Notes: generated from the sequence alone by a model not told the origin. Positions 44,462-52,474 are shown, counted from the stretch's first letter. The stretch: DNA of 64,000 bases from Chromobacterium rhizoryzae (GCF_020544465.1 NZ_CP066126.1:2604001-2668000), one strand, 5' to 3'. Numbers and translations are program-made.

Positions 44462-44620
44462 ATGCAACAGTATCAAGTCTTGAGCGGCATGAGCCAAGAG
44501 TCCTTGGAAAACACCCAAGCCTTGCTCACCCTCTGCGAGCACTGCGCCAGCGATGTCGGCATCCTGGCCATCCACGGCGAAACGGATCAACCTTGCGAGC
44601 TGTGCGGCGAGGTAGACTAA
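44462..44620 (+). CDS. 52-residue protein with two CxxC motifs
   Basis: ATG at 44462 with AAAGG nine bases upstream opens a 52-residue frame: MQQYQVLSGMSQESLENTQA at the start, then CEHC and CELC separated by 20 residues, ending GEVD. Two CxxC pairs of this kind form a minimal zinc-ribbon site. A perfect terminator follows 22 bp after the stop, so this is probably a genuine monocistronic small gene. The function is unknown. Small zinc-ribbon proteins often bind RNA polymerase, ribosomes or other proteins. Confidence 0.65.
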   Translation: MQQYQVLSGMSQESLENTQALLTLCEHCASDVGILAIHGETDQPCELCGEVD

Positions 44621-44642
44621 GCCGCGCCTCCCCCTCCATACC

Positions 44643-44671
44643 GGGCCGGCCTTGCCGGCCCTTTGTTTTTT
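44643..44671 (+). terminator. Rho-independent terminator after the CxxC protein gene
   Basis: An 8-bp stem GGGCCGGC / GCCGGCCC with loop CTT is followed by TTTGTTTTTT. Confidence 0.9.
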
Positions 44672-44702
44672 CCGACGTCGCCGCGTCGGCACAGGAAGCC
44701 TT

Positions 44703-45146
44703 ATGCAGATTCAAAAACTGGACCACGCCACCCTGCCAGACTGGGCGGCGCTGCGCCAACAACTCTGGCCGCACCATGCGTCCGCCGCCCACTACCGCGA
44801 CGGCGAGGCCATCCTAGCGTCGGACCACCTTGCCGCCTTCCTGGCGCGGAATGCCGCCGGCCTGGCGGTGGGCTTCGCCGACGCCGCCATCCGGCACGAC
44901 TATGTCAATGGTTGCGCCGACAGCCCGGTCGCCTTCCTGGAAGGCATTTTCGTGTTGCCCGTCTGCCGGCGAAACGGCATCGCCCGGCAATTGGTGGCGG
45001 CGGTGCAGGCCTGGGGCTTGGAACACGACTGCATGGAACTGGCGTCCGACGCGCCGCTGAGCAATGTCGATTCGCAGCGCATGCACGCCTGCCTGGGTTT
45101 CGAGGAAACCGAAAGAGTGGTGTTTTTCAGGAAGGCGCTATCCTAA
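44703..45146 (+). CDS. GNAT acetyltransferase, aminoglycoside 6'-N-acetyltransferase type
   Basis: 147 residues with the GNAT fold. The order of motifs matches AAC(6')-I enzymes of the Acinetobacter type: WAALRQQLWP near the N-terminus, DYVNGCADSPVAFLEGIFVL, the acetyl-CoA loop RRNGIARQLV, AWGLEHDCMELASDAPLSN and CLGFEETERVVFFRK. The block from DYVNG to FLEGI is especially close to known AAC(6') proteins. It would acetylate the 6' amine of aminoglycosides such as tobramycin or kanamycin. The physiological substrate may differ. It is a chromosomal single gene without an integron or IS around it. Confidence 0.8.
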   Translation: MQIQKLDHATLPDWAALRQQLWPHHASAAHYRDGEAILASDHLAAFLARNAAGLAVGFADAAIRHDYVNGCADSPVAFLEGIFVLPVCRRNGIARQLVAAVQAWGLEHDCMELASDAPLSNVDSQRMHACLGFEETERVVFFRKALS

Positions 45147-45459
45147 AGCCAATTCCTCCCCCTCGCCACGCATCGAAGAGGCACGATTGAAAACGGTCGG
45201 CCTTCCACTTGCCTTCAAGGCACCGCCCTACCCTATGATGATGCAATGGCGAAAAAACTACATAAGTTAATCAAATCACTTGCACCATAGAATTCCATCT
45301 CCTAGTATCCGCCTCAGACAGCACATGGACTATCCATTTTAAATATGCTTGACCTATTTCATAAGCAATATGACCGAATCACCCCATCGTAAGGGATGCA
45401 TTGACGCGGCCTGAGGCTTAGCGACGAAAAGATTGGTCAAGAGCAACCGCTGGGAGGAA
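45147..45459. other. AT-rich region before the biosynthetic-type cluster
   Basis: About 310 bp with no supported gene. Composition drops toward AT from about 45230. A weak promoter candidate is TTGCAC (45280) with TAGTAT (45303) at 17-base spacing, 3 of 6 and 4 of 6 consensus matches. The shift in base composition begins here and continues through the next five genes. Confidence 0.5.
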
Positions 45460-46818
45460 ATGGCCTTGACCCCTCATCCATCCTCATATCCCACCGTCTG
45501 CATCGCCAATGCAATCGACACCCTGCGGCCCATCATTCAGCGCGCGCCAACCGCGTCTGAGCAGGCACGGCTCATCAAGTCGCTCTTCCCGCAGCAGGAT
45601 CAAGCGGTCTTCTGGCGGCCATTGGATAAACTAACTATATCCGAGCAGCCAATAGCAGGATTCCCGTGGCTCGGCGCCTTCCTTGGCGCCTCTCACGCGC
45701 AAAACATCAGCCCCAAACACCCCAGCGGCAACCTCTTTCGGGACGTGGTACTCGACTCTGCATTGCAGGCCGCCATCGTACAGTGGAGCGGCGCGGAGCG
45801 CTGCATCCAGCTCATCGTCCACACCACTACCCAAGACCTCTGGCCTATGGTGCAGTTTCTGCGACATCAGCTGAAACTGACCGTGATGCTTCCTGAAAGC
45901 TGTTCCGATCAGGCCTTGAGGGACCGCCTGGATTCCAAATCCGGCTTTCGCCAATTCGCCTCTGATCATGGCTTCAGCGTCGGCAGAGCCAGAATCGCCA
46001 AAGGCCAGAGTTGCGCTACGCGCGCAGATGCTGCCATCGCCATTGCCGACCTGTTGGCGACGGGCAGGCCTGTCATTGCCAAGCCGGACCGCGGCGAGGC
46101 CAGCGTTGGCCTGAACGTATTCCAACCCGACGCTAGCGGGTCCATCCTGCGCGATACGCTAGGCGCCAATTCTTTTTTTGGCGACGAACCTATCGTCATT
46201 GAGGAATACATTCAAGGCGAGGAACTTATTTTTCCCTCGGTGGAATACTTTGTCCCCAAGAAGAGCGACCAAGCGCCCTACCTGACTTATGCCTGCTCCA
46301 TGCTATTCAGCGACATGATGGAGCTATGCGGTAACTTCGTGTCTCCTGAACACAGCCATGCGCCTTGGTACGAGCCGCTGTGCAATGCAGGTCTCGGCCT
46401 TGCGCAAGCCATGCAAGATACCGGTTATGTCGGTTATTTCGATATCGATGCGGTCGCATTGCCAAATGGGGACAGCATCATGCTTGACCTGAATCCGCGC
46501 CGCACCGGTGCAACGCATGTGCACGAGTTTGCCTCGGCCACGCTGGGCGCAGGCTACCAACGCACCCACACGGTTGGCGCCATCGATTTATACGGACAGC
46601 GCCCTGTTCAATTCGAAGAAGTTCTCTCCAAGCTGGGCTCATCTATTCGCAGCCCACTGACCGCAACCGAAGGTTGCATACCCTGTGAGCTCACCGGACT
46701 TCAAGAAGGCCGCATCAGCCTCATGCTGTGGGGTCCCACTGCCGAGTCGGTCTTATCCTTGAAACAAACCGCCCTGGCAGCTCTGCAACAACTGGGGTTC
46801 CCACTGGACGGCACATAG
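45460..46818 (+). CDS. ATP-grasp ligase with a distinct N-terminal domain
   Basis: 452 residues. Residues about 1-170 form an N-terminal domain of unknown type, comparable to the 'pre-ATP-grasp' part of peptide ligases. The ATP-grasp core follows: PVIAKPDRGEASVGLNVF (Lys and Gly-rich loop), EPIVIEEYIQGEELIFPS, and the metal-binding DIDAV ... IMLDLNPRRTGATHV. Such enzymes join a carboxylate, as acyl-phosphate, to an amine. The acceptor could be the beta-amino acid made by the radical SAM enzyme in the same cluster. The start is uncertain: ATG at 45460 lies only 2-3 bases after GGAGG, while an in-frame TTG at 45466 has ideal spacing. It is first in the cluster. Confidence 0.85.
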   Translation: MALTPHPSSYPTVCIANAIDTLRPIIQRAPTASEQARLIKSLFPQQDQAVFWRPLDKLTISEQPIAGFPWLGAFLGASHAQNISPKHPSGNLFRDVVLDSALQAAIVQWSGAERCIQLIVHTTTQDLWPMVQFLRHQLKLTVMLPESCSDQALRDRLDSKSGFRQFASDHGFSVGRARIAKGQSCATRADAAIAIADLLATGRPVIAKPDRGEASVGLNVFQPDASGSILRDTLGANSFFGDEPIVIEEYIQGEELIFPSVEYFVPKKSDQAPYLTYACSMLFSDMMELCGNFVSPEHSHAPWYEPLCNAGLGLAQAMQDTGYVGYFDIDAVALPNGDSIMLDLNPRRTGATHVHEFASATLGAGYQRTHTVGAIDLYGQRPVQFEEVLSKLGSSIRSPLTATEGCIPCELTGLQEGRISLMLWGPTAESVLSLKQTALAALQQLGFPLDGT

Positions 46819-46931
46819 CATTTCACCTACGGCAGTCACCGTGCGATGACTCACGAAGCGCGGCCGATTTTGAACGAACCCCACGCTCAGTAAGGCGCGC
46901 GATCACGACAATAGATTAGAAGGAAAGTCCC

Positions 46932-47831
46932 ATGACTGCTTACCAAGTCTGTGGCCTGCCACTGCTATCTCCTTTGATTGTCGGGTCTGGTCCCATCACC
47001 GACAATGAGCGCAATATCCGGCGTTTCCTGCGCGCGGGCGCGGGCGCCGTCGTCACCAAGACCATTCACCCCAAGCCGCCCAAAGACAATGATGAAAAAG
47101 TGATTGCCATTCCAAGCGGCTGGTTGAATAGCACGACCTATTCCCAGCGCCCCGTCAGCGGGTGGATAACCATTCTCTCCCGCCTAGCAGCGGATAATGC
47201 GCCGGTCATGGCTTCCATCCATGCCGACTCGCCTGGCGAACTCGCATCGTTGGCCGCGGCCATTGCGACAACCGGCTGCCAAGCTCTGGAGCTCGGTATT
47301 TCCTGCCTTAACGAGGCTGAGAAGTTGATGGATACCCCCAAGCGGGTTTTCGACTATGCGCTAGCGGTAAGAAGAGCCGTTAAGCTACCTTTCAGCGTAA
47401 AACTAGCCATCAGCAGCACGCTCCGGCAGCGCGTCGACGCCGCCATCAGCGCTGGGGCGAATGCGATTACCTTGAGCGACACGGTTCTTGGACTCGCCGT
47501 GGACCCCCGCACATCGCAAATCCGCCTGGGAGGCGCATACGGTTACTCGGGGCCAGGCATCCGCCCACTGGTGCAAGCCGCCATTTATGAGCTGCGCAAA
47601 ACCGGAGTCTCCATACCCATCTTTGGGTCGGGAGGCGTGATGTCGTCAAGCGACGCCATCGAGTACTTATGCATAGGCGCGAATGCGGTCCAGATTTACT
47701 CTGTGTTGCAGACCAAAAACCATTCTGTCGCGCAAATATCGACAGGAATCACCCAGCTGTTGGCCGAACGGCAGATCCCACTCTCTCAATTGATAGGCAG
47801 CAGCTTGTATTTGGAGGAGCAGACATGCTGA
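46932..47831 (+). CDS. Dihydroorotate/dihydropyrimidine dehydrogenase-like flavoprotein
   Basis: 299 residues, a TIM barrel of the DHOD class 1/PreA family. GAVVTKTIHPKPPK (Lys43), GWLNSTTYSQRP, ALELGISCLNEAEKL (Cys125 at the position of the class 1A catalytic Cys, where the family has N-S-C-P-N), FSVKLAI and the FMN phosphate loop FGSGGVMSSSDAIEYL. The GAYGYSGPGIRP loop is also typical. It is not the housekeeping PyrD, because the substrate loop residues differ (Gly for Asn, Leu for Pro). It probably oxidises or reduces a pyrimidine-like ring. AAGGA precedes the ATG, and the stop overlaps the next gene. Confidence 0.85.
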   Translation: MTAYQVCGLPLLSPLIVGSGPITDNERNIRRFLRAGAGAVVTKTIHPKPPKDNDEKVIAIPSGWLNSTTYSQRPVSGWITILSRLAADNAPVMASIHADSPGELASLAAAIATTGCQALELGISCLNEAEKLMDTPKRVFDYALAVRRAVKLPFSVKLAISSTLRQRVDAAISAGANAITLSDTVLGLAVDPRTSQIRLGGAYGYSGPGIRPLVQAAIYELRKTGVSIPIFGSGGVMSSSDAIEYLCIGANAVQIYSVLQTKNHSVAQISTGITQLLAERQIPLSQLIGSSLYLEEQTC

Positions 47832-48586
47832 TTAACGCTCGCCACTTGGCAGACCTGACCAGCGCTGAACTCCCCGCCATGGTGAAACATTCCACCGTGG
47901 TCTGGGGGGTGGGAAGCATAGAGCAGCATGGGCCACACCTGCCTTTATCCGTCGATCTTGACATCGCGGCGGCCCTCTGTGAGGCCGTCGCCACGCGCCT
48001 GGACAATGCTTACCTTGCTCCCGCGCAGGCTTTTGGCGCCCGGTCATTGCCACAAAGTGGCGGCGGCCTGTTCTATCCGGGAACGCTGTACCTGACCGGC
48101 TCCACCCTCATCGATTATCTGCAGGAAATCATCACCGGCCTGGCCCAACTGGAATGCTCGCATCTGCTGATAATCAATGGGCACTACGAGAACGAGGCTT
48201 TCCTATTCGAGGCGATAGACCACTGTCGTCAGGCTGGCCAGTTAACGCATATCCGAGTTTCCGCCTTCAGCTGGTGGAGCCTGGTACAAGCTGATTGGAT
48301 CTGCCAATACATTGGCCCCCGCTTCCCCGGCTGGCATGCCGAACATGCCGGACTGACAGAAACGAGCCTGATGCTTTACCTGCGTCCCGATGTCGTCAGG
48401 GTAGAACGCCCCATCCATGACACCCCTCCGCTCCCCGGCCTCTACTCCCACCCTGCAGATCCCAACATGACCAGCAACAACGGGGTCTTGTCTTCCACTT
48501 TGGGCTCCTCAATGGAGCTGGGCAAAGCCTTGTTCGAGCACGTGGTGGAACAAGTGCTCAAACACGCCACCCATCAAACGGCATAG
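47825..48586 (+). CDS. Creatininase-family amidohydrolase
   Basis: 253 residues. Metal ligands line up with those of creatininase: Glu33 and His35 in GSIEQHGPHLPL, Asp44, His120 and Glu122 in INGHYENEAF. HAEHAGLTETSLML follows as in the family. Members open cyclic amides (creatinine, FAPy intermediates in flavin/F420 pathways) or trim peptides (MftE). In this cluster, ring opening of a reduced pyrimidine is a reasonable hypothesis. GGAGG lies 8 bases before the ATG at 47825, which is 7 bases inside the end of the DHOD-like gene, so the two are coupled. Confidence 0.87.
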   Translation: MLINARHLADLTSAELPAMVKHSTVVWGVGSIEQHGPHLPLSVDLDIAAALCEAVATRLDNAYLAPAQAFGARSLPQSGGGLFYPGTLYLTGSTLIDYLQEIITGLAQLECSHLLIINGHYENEAFLFEAIDHCRQAGQLTHIRVSAFSWWSLVQADWICQYIGPRFPGWHAEHAGLTETSLMLYLRPDVVRVERPIHDTPPLPGLYSHPADPNMTSNNGVLSSTLGSSMELGKALFEHVVEQVLKHATHQTA

Positions 48587-48600
48587 CCATGGAGACTGGG

Positions 48601-49170
48601 ATGAATCACTCGATAGCACCGCACATTTCACCCGCTAGTACGGAGGGCGTTTCTGTCTTCGTTGGCGGCCCCATTCAACATGCACTGAAAAAAGAGGGAA
48701 TGACGGCGGAAGCGGCATCACCGATCAAGGCCGTCCATGACGCCATTCATGGGATGAGGCTGCACTTGCTTTCTGCTCACCTTGCCGAGCGCTTTGGGCA
48801 AGATAGCCACAACTACTCGCCTACCGAGGTGGTGCTGCGCGACTATGACTGGATGGTGCAATGTTCACTCTTCATCGCCATCTTGCCTTGCGACAGCCAG
48901 AGCCAACTGATCCGGACAGATGGCACCCATATCGAGCTTGGCTGGGCCTCCGCCCTCAAGAAACCGATATTGATTCTTGCCCAGTCGCACAGCCATGCCC
49001 AGCTGTCCCATCTTGTCAAAGGGCTGGCGTGCGTCGCTCCTGTCAAGATACTTGACCTTGGCGGTATCGTGCATAAACCGCAAATCTTACAAGAGGAGAT
49101 CCAGGCACAACTGCTGCCAGCAGATCAGGACATGGGCCCCAGCCACTTGATGAGAAATCCCGCCCTTTGA
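48601..49170 (+). CDS. Nucleoside 2-deoxyribosyltransferase-like protein
   Basis: 189 residues from the ATG at 48601 (GGAG six bases before it; an ATG at 48589 has no RBS). The Rossmann-like NDT fold is suggested by VFVGGPIQHALKK at the N-terminus, DYDWMVQCSLFIAILPCD in the middle and DGTHIELGWASALKKPILIL, where the Glu matches the family nucleophile. Relatives include deoxyribosyltransferases and the nucleotide N-glycosidases BlsM/MilB that release cytosine or hydroxymethylcytosine in nucleoside-antibiotic pathways. That family link makes a nucleotide or nucleobase substrate plausible. The specific reaction is not established. Confidence 0.7.
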   Translation: MNHSIAPHISPASTEGVSVFVGGPIQHALKKEGMTAEAASPIKAVHDAIHGMRLHLLSAHLAERFGQDSHNYSPTEVVLRDYDWMVQCSLFIAILPCDSQSQLIRTDGTHIELGWASALKKPILILAQSHSHAQLSHLVKGLACVAPVKILDLGGIVHKPQILQEEIQAQLLPADQDMGPSHLMRNPAL

Positions 49171-49222
49171 ACGAAACGGCCGGCCAGGTTTTTCCTTCAT
49201 TGCCATTGGAGGCGACCCTACC

Positions 49223-50482
49223 ATGCGTCTACATCAATTAGTCAAGGACATACACTTCGACGACCCTCTCTGGCAGGAGCGCCATACCATTACCCGGCCA
49301 GAACAGCTGCGAGAGGTGCTGGATGAGATCTTGCGCCCATCGGCGCTAGACGACATGATTGCCGGCCTGCACCAAGCATCGATGTCTGTTCGTATCAACC
49401 CCTATCTGCTTGATCTGATTAATTGGCAAGATATGGAACATGATCCTATCCGTAGACAGTTTTTACCCCTCGCCTCGGAAATGACTGCATCGCACCCGTT
49501 GCAGTCGCTTGATGCCTTGGATGAAACAGCAGACTCCCCCGTGGAAGGCTTGGTCCATCGTTATCCGGACCGAGCCTTGTTGCTGGTGACGGATCGCTGC
49601 CCGGTTTACTGTCGATTCTGCACCCGCAGCTACAATGTCGGCGTAGATACCAGTTCAGTCATCAAGATTCGCGCCCAATCCATATCGCATCGATGGCAGT
49701 CCATCCTGTCCCATCTGCGCATGACCCCACGCATTGTGGATGTTGTCGTATCGGGAGGAGATTGCGCCCGGCTCAAAGCCAGCCAATTACTAGAAATAGG
49801 AAGAGGTCTCCTCTCCATCCCATCCATTCGGCGCATCCGCTTTGCTTCAAAAGGGCTCTCTGTATTGCCGATGAAGATCACCCGGGATCACGCCTGGACC
49901 GATGCCTTAACCGTGGTAAGCGATGAGGGCCGGCGCCAAGGCGTGGAAGTCTCCCTGCAAACCCACTTCAATCACCCTATTGAAATCACGCCTTCCGTAT
50001 TGTCCGCGGCCAATCTTCTATTTGCCAAAGGCGTGATGGTACGAAATCAATCCGTCCTGCTACGCGGAGTCAATGACGATGCAAGCGTGCTTGGTCTTCT
50101 CATCAAACATCTGGGGGATTTGCACATACATCCATATTATGTGTACCTATGCGACCCGGTTCCCGGCATTGAAGACATGCGAGTTGACTTGGCAACGGCC
50201 TGCCAGCTGGAAAAAGCAGTGAGGGGTTTGACTGCGGGTTACAATATGCCCGCATTTGTCGTCGACGCCCCAGGTGGTGGCGGCAAGCGCCTTATTCATA
50301 GTTATGAGCGCTATGATCGTTACTCCGGCCTATCCACGTTTACCGCCCCTGCAGTGAAAGCGGGCCGCCTCTTCCTATATCCGGATCCGCTGCACGCGCT
50401 CAGCCCGGATGCCCGCAGGGATTGGCTCGATCCGCAACGGGCACAGGCAATGGTGGCCGATATGCAGCGCCAAAGCGCTTAA
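49223..50482 (+). CDS. Radical SAM amino acid 2,3-aminomutase (lysine 2,3-aminomutase family)
   Basis: 419 residues, the length of full lysine 2,3-aminomutases rather than the shorter EpmB. The cluster motif CPVYCRFCTR holds Cys126, Cys130 and Cys133. PLP lysine Lys355 lies in DAPGGGGK. THFNHP and SGGD are also family blocks. Asp311 (YLCDPVPG) and Asp348 (VVDAPGG) sit where lysine 2,3-aminomutase has the two Asp residues that hold the substrate side-chain amine, and Arg135 follows the third Cys. This favours a basic amino acid (lysine, ornithine or arginine) over glutamate. The expected product is a beta-amino acid. It lies 52 bp after the NDT-like gene. Confidence 0.85.
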   Translation: MRLHQLVKDIHFDDPLWQERHTITRPEQLREVLDEILRPSALDDMIAGLHQASMSVRINPYLLDLINWQDMEHDPIRRQFLPLASEMTASHPLQSLDALDETADSPVEGLVHRYPDRALLLVTDRCPVYCRFCTRSYNVGVDTSSVIKIRAQSISHRWQSILSHLRMTPRIVDVVVSGGDCARLKASQLLEIGRGLLSIPSIRRIRFASKGLSVLPMKITRDHAWTDALTVVSDEGRRQGVEVSLQTHFNHPIEITPSVLSAANLLFAKGVMVRNQSVLLRGVNDDASVLGLLIKHLGDLHIHPYYVYLCDPVPGIEDMRVDLATACQLEKAVRGLTAGYNMPAFVVDAPGGGGKRLIHSYERYDRYSGLSTFTAPAVKAGRLFLYPDPLHALSPDARRDWLDPQRAQAMVADMQRQSA

Positions 50483-50493
50483 AAGCACCGCCA

Positions 50494-51882
50494 ATGCCCG
50501 GCCTCTCCCGCTCGCCAGCCCGCCATGTGCGGCGATCTCTGCTTTTGCAGCGCCGCTTGCTCAAGGGCTCGCTGCCGGTGATCAGCTTCTATCTGGCCGA
50601 AGTGGCGATGACGCTTACCGATGCGGCCTTCGTCGGCCATCTCGGGAACACGGAGCTGGCGGCGATAGGTCTTTCCATCGGCACGCTGTTTCCATTGATA
50701 TTTGGCGGCATGGCCTTGGTCTCGACCGGGTGCATCTTCGTTTCCGAGGCCCATGCGCGCGGTGATCACGCCGGTACCCAGGCGGCGCTCGATCTCAGTC
50801 TATGGGCCTGCCTCGCCCTGTCCCCGGCGCTGATTGCCGCCGCCTTGCTGCTGCCGGCGGCGTTCCGGCTGGCCGGCCAGGACCCGGCCGTGGTCGCCTT
50901 GTGCGCGCAATACCTTGCCATCGCCGGCTGGAGCATTCCCGCCATGCTGGGTTTCAGCGTCTACCGCGCCTATGTTTCGGCGCTGGGCACGAACCGGGTG
51001 ATCTTCGTCGTCAGCCTGGGCGGCGTGCTGCTGAATGCCGCGCTCAATTATGGACTGGTTTTCGGAGCGCTCGGCCTGCCCACCCTTGGTCTGCCCGGCG
51101 CGGCGATAGGAACCGCCTTGGCCAGTTGGGCGATGTTGTTCGCCATTGTTCGCCACTGCCGGCATCGACTCGGCTACCGCTTTCGCTGGCGCTCGCTGTC
51201 GGGGCTGGACAGACAAACCTGCCGCGACCTGCTCCGCATCGGCCTGCCCTCCTTCGCTGTTGGCTTGTTCGAAAGCAGCTTGTTCGGCGTGGTGACGCTG
51301 CTGGCGGGCTACTTCGGCGTGGCCTTCATGGCCGCCACCACCATAGCCATCTACGTTGGCGATCTTTTCATCATCCTGGCGCTGGGAATAGGCGATTTAC
51401 TCACCGTGCAACTGGCCGCCAAGGCGGCGCGGGGCGATGTGCGCGGCGGCCGCCGGCTGGCCTGGAGCGCCCTGCTCTTAATCAGCGCGCTGACCGCGCC
51501 CTTGGCCGCGCTTTGCTGGTGGGGGCCGGGCTGGATTGCCGGCATCTTCATCGATACCGCCAAGGCCGAGGCGGCCGAGGTGTTGCGATACGCCCAAATC
51601 CTGCTGGGCATTCTTGCCTGGTTCTTGCTGGCGGATGCCGCTCAAATCATCTTGTCGCGCAGTCTGAAAGGCTTGCGCGACACGCTGGCGCCAATGTGGA
51701 TTGCCAGCATTGGCTATTGGCTGATAGGCATAGGCGGCGGCTGGATGCTGGCCACCCAGGGAGGGCTGGGCGGCGTCGGCCTCTGGTATGGGCTGGCCGC
51801 GGGGCTCAGCCTGGCGGCGCTGGCGCTGGCGTGCCGGCTAGGCGCATGGACTCCACCCCAGGCCTTATCCGCGCGCAGATAA
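50494..51882 (+). CDS. MATE-family efflux transporter
   Basis: About 462 residues with twelve membrane segments typical of MATE exporters. EVAMTLTDAAFVGHLGNTEL, FVSEAHARGDHAGTQAALDL and ALGTNRVIFVVSLGGVLLNA are family blocks. Start at 50494 gives MPGLSRSPARHVRR; the frame is open to 50422 inside the aminomutase gene. It is only 11 bp from the aminomutase stop, so it is probably transcribed with the cluster and could export its product. Its base composition is GC-rich like the chromosome, unlike the five genes before it, so an older resident exporter recruited by position is an alternative. Confidence 0.88.
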   Translation: MPGLSRSPARHVRRSLLLQRRLLKGSLPVISFYLAEVAMTLTDAAFVGHLGNTELAAIGLSIGTLFPLIFGGMALVSTGCIFVSEAHARGDHAGTQAALDLSLWACLALSPALIAAALLLPAAFRLAGQDPAVVALCAQYLAIAGWSIPAMLGFSVYRAYVSALGTNRVIFVVSLGGVLLNAALNYGLVFGALGLPTLGLPGAAIGTALASWAMLFAIVRHCRHRLGYRFRWRSLSGLDRQTCRDLLRIGLPSFAVGLFESSLFGVVTLLAGYFGVAFMAATTIAIYVGDLFIILALGIGDLLTVQLAAKAARGDVRGGRRLAWSALLLISALTAPLAALCWWGPGWIAGIFIDTAKAEAAEVLRYAQILLGILAWFLLADAAQIILSRSLKGLRDTLAPMWIASIGYWLIGIGGGWMLATQGGLGGVGLWYGLAAGLSLAALALACRLGAWTPPQALSARR

Positions 51883-51905
51883 AGACGGCGCGCAAACATC
51901 CGCGC

Positions 51906-52112
51906 TTATTGATCTTTCTTCGGTACATTCATTTCCCGCGGCCATTGGGAAAAGGCCATGAACCAAAGCGCGACGATGCCGAAAAAGGGAAACGCGAAAA
52001 GCAGGCCGGCCCATCTTGAATACCCCATCCTCGACATCACGATTCCGGACAGCACCACCGTCAGAATCGTGATCGCCGCGATCAAGAGCAGAATGATCCC
52101 CATTATCGCCAT
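51906..52112 (-). CDS. Tiny membrane protein, paralogue of its neighbour
   Basis: 68 residues, two membrane helices (MAIMGIILLLIAAITILTVV; WAGLLFAFPFFGIVALWFMA) ending in a charged tail. The second half (GYSRWAGLL..P..G.VALW..A.S.WP) matches the upstream neighbour (GLPPYYALV..P..GMLVALW.LARSKWP), so they are paralogues. Start ATG at 52112 overlaps the neighbour's TGA as TGATG with AAGGAG eight bases upstream. This family of short integral proteins is widespread and uncharacterised. It is convergent with the MATE gene. Confidence 0.65.
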   Translation of the reverse strand: MAIMGIILLLIAAITILTVVLSGIVMSRMGYSRWAGLLFAFPFFGIVALWFMAFSQWPREMNVPKKDQ

Positions 52113-52297
52113 CACTTGACTCCTTCAAACGCCGGCCATTTCGACCTTGCCAGAATCCACAGCGCTACCAGCATGCCCAAAACCGGCACCACCACTACCA
52201 GCGCATAATAAGGCGGCAAGCCGACCCGCTTGAAGATGCGCCACAAGGGATAAGCCGTCACCACAACGGCCATGACCAGGTTCACCAGAAATTCCAC
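52112..52297 (-). CDS. Tiny membrane protein, paralogue of its neighbour
   Basis: 61 residues, two membrane helices (VEFLVNLVMAVVVTAYPLW; YYALVVVVPVLGMLVALWIL) then KWPAFEGVK. There is no ATG: GTG at 52297 follows AGGAGG by six bases, and a TTG one codon earlier would be only three bases away, so GTG is the likely start. First of a two-gene unit with the similar 51906 gene. The function is unknown. The pair may form a heteromer, by analogy with other small coupled membrane proteins. Confidence 0.6.
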   Translation of the reverse strand: MEFLVNLVMAVVVTAYPLWRIFKRVGLPPYYALVVVVPVLGMLVALWILARSKWPAFEGVK

Positions 52298-52474
52298 CAA
52301 GCGCCTCCTTGCTCAAAAGCATTCGCCATCGGATAAAGGGCGGCATTTTAGCACGCTCGGCCGGCATGCATTTCAGGCCATGCCGCACCAAAACTGCCGC
52401 CCCGAAGCGATGCGCGCCTCAGCGGCAGGCGGCCGCCTGCTGGCACGGGGGCGCCGTCCGCTCCGGCTTGCTGC

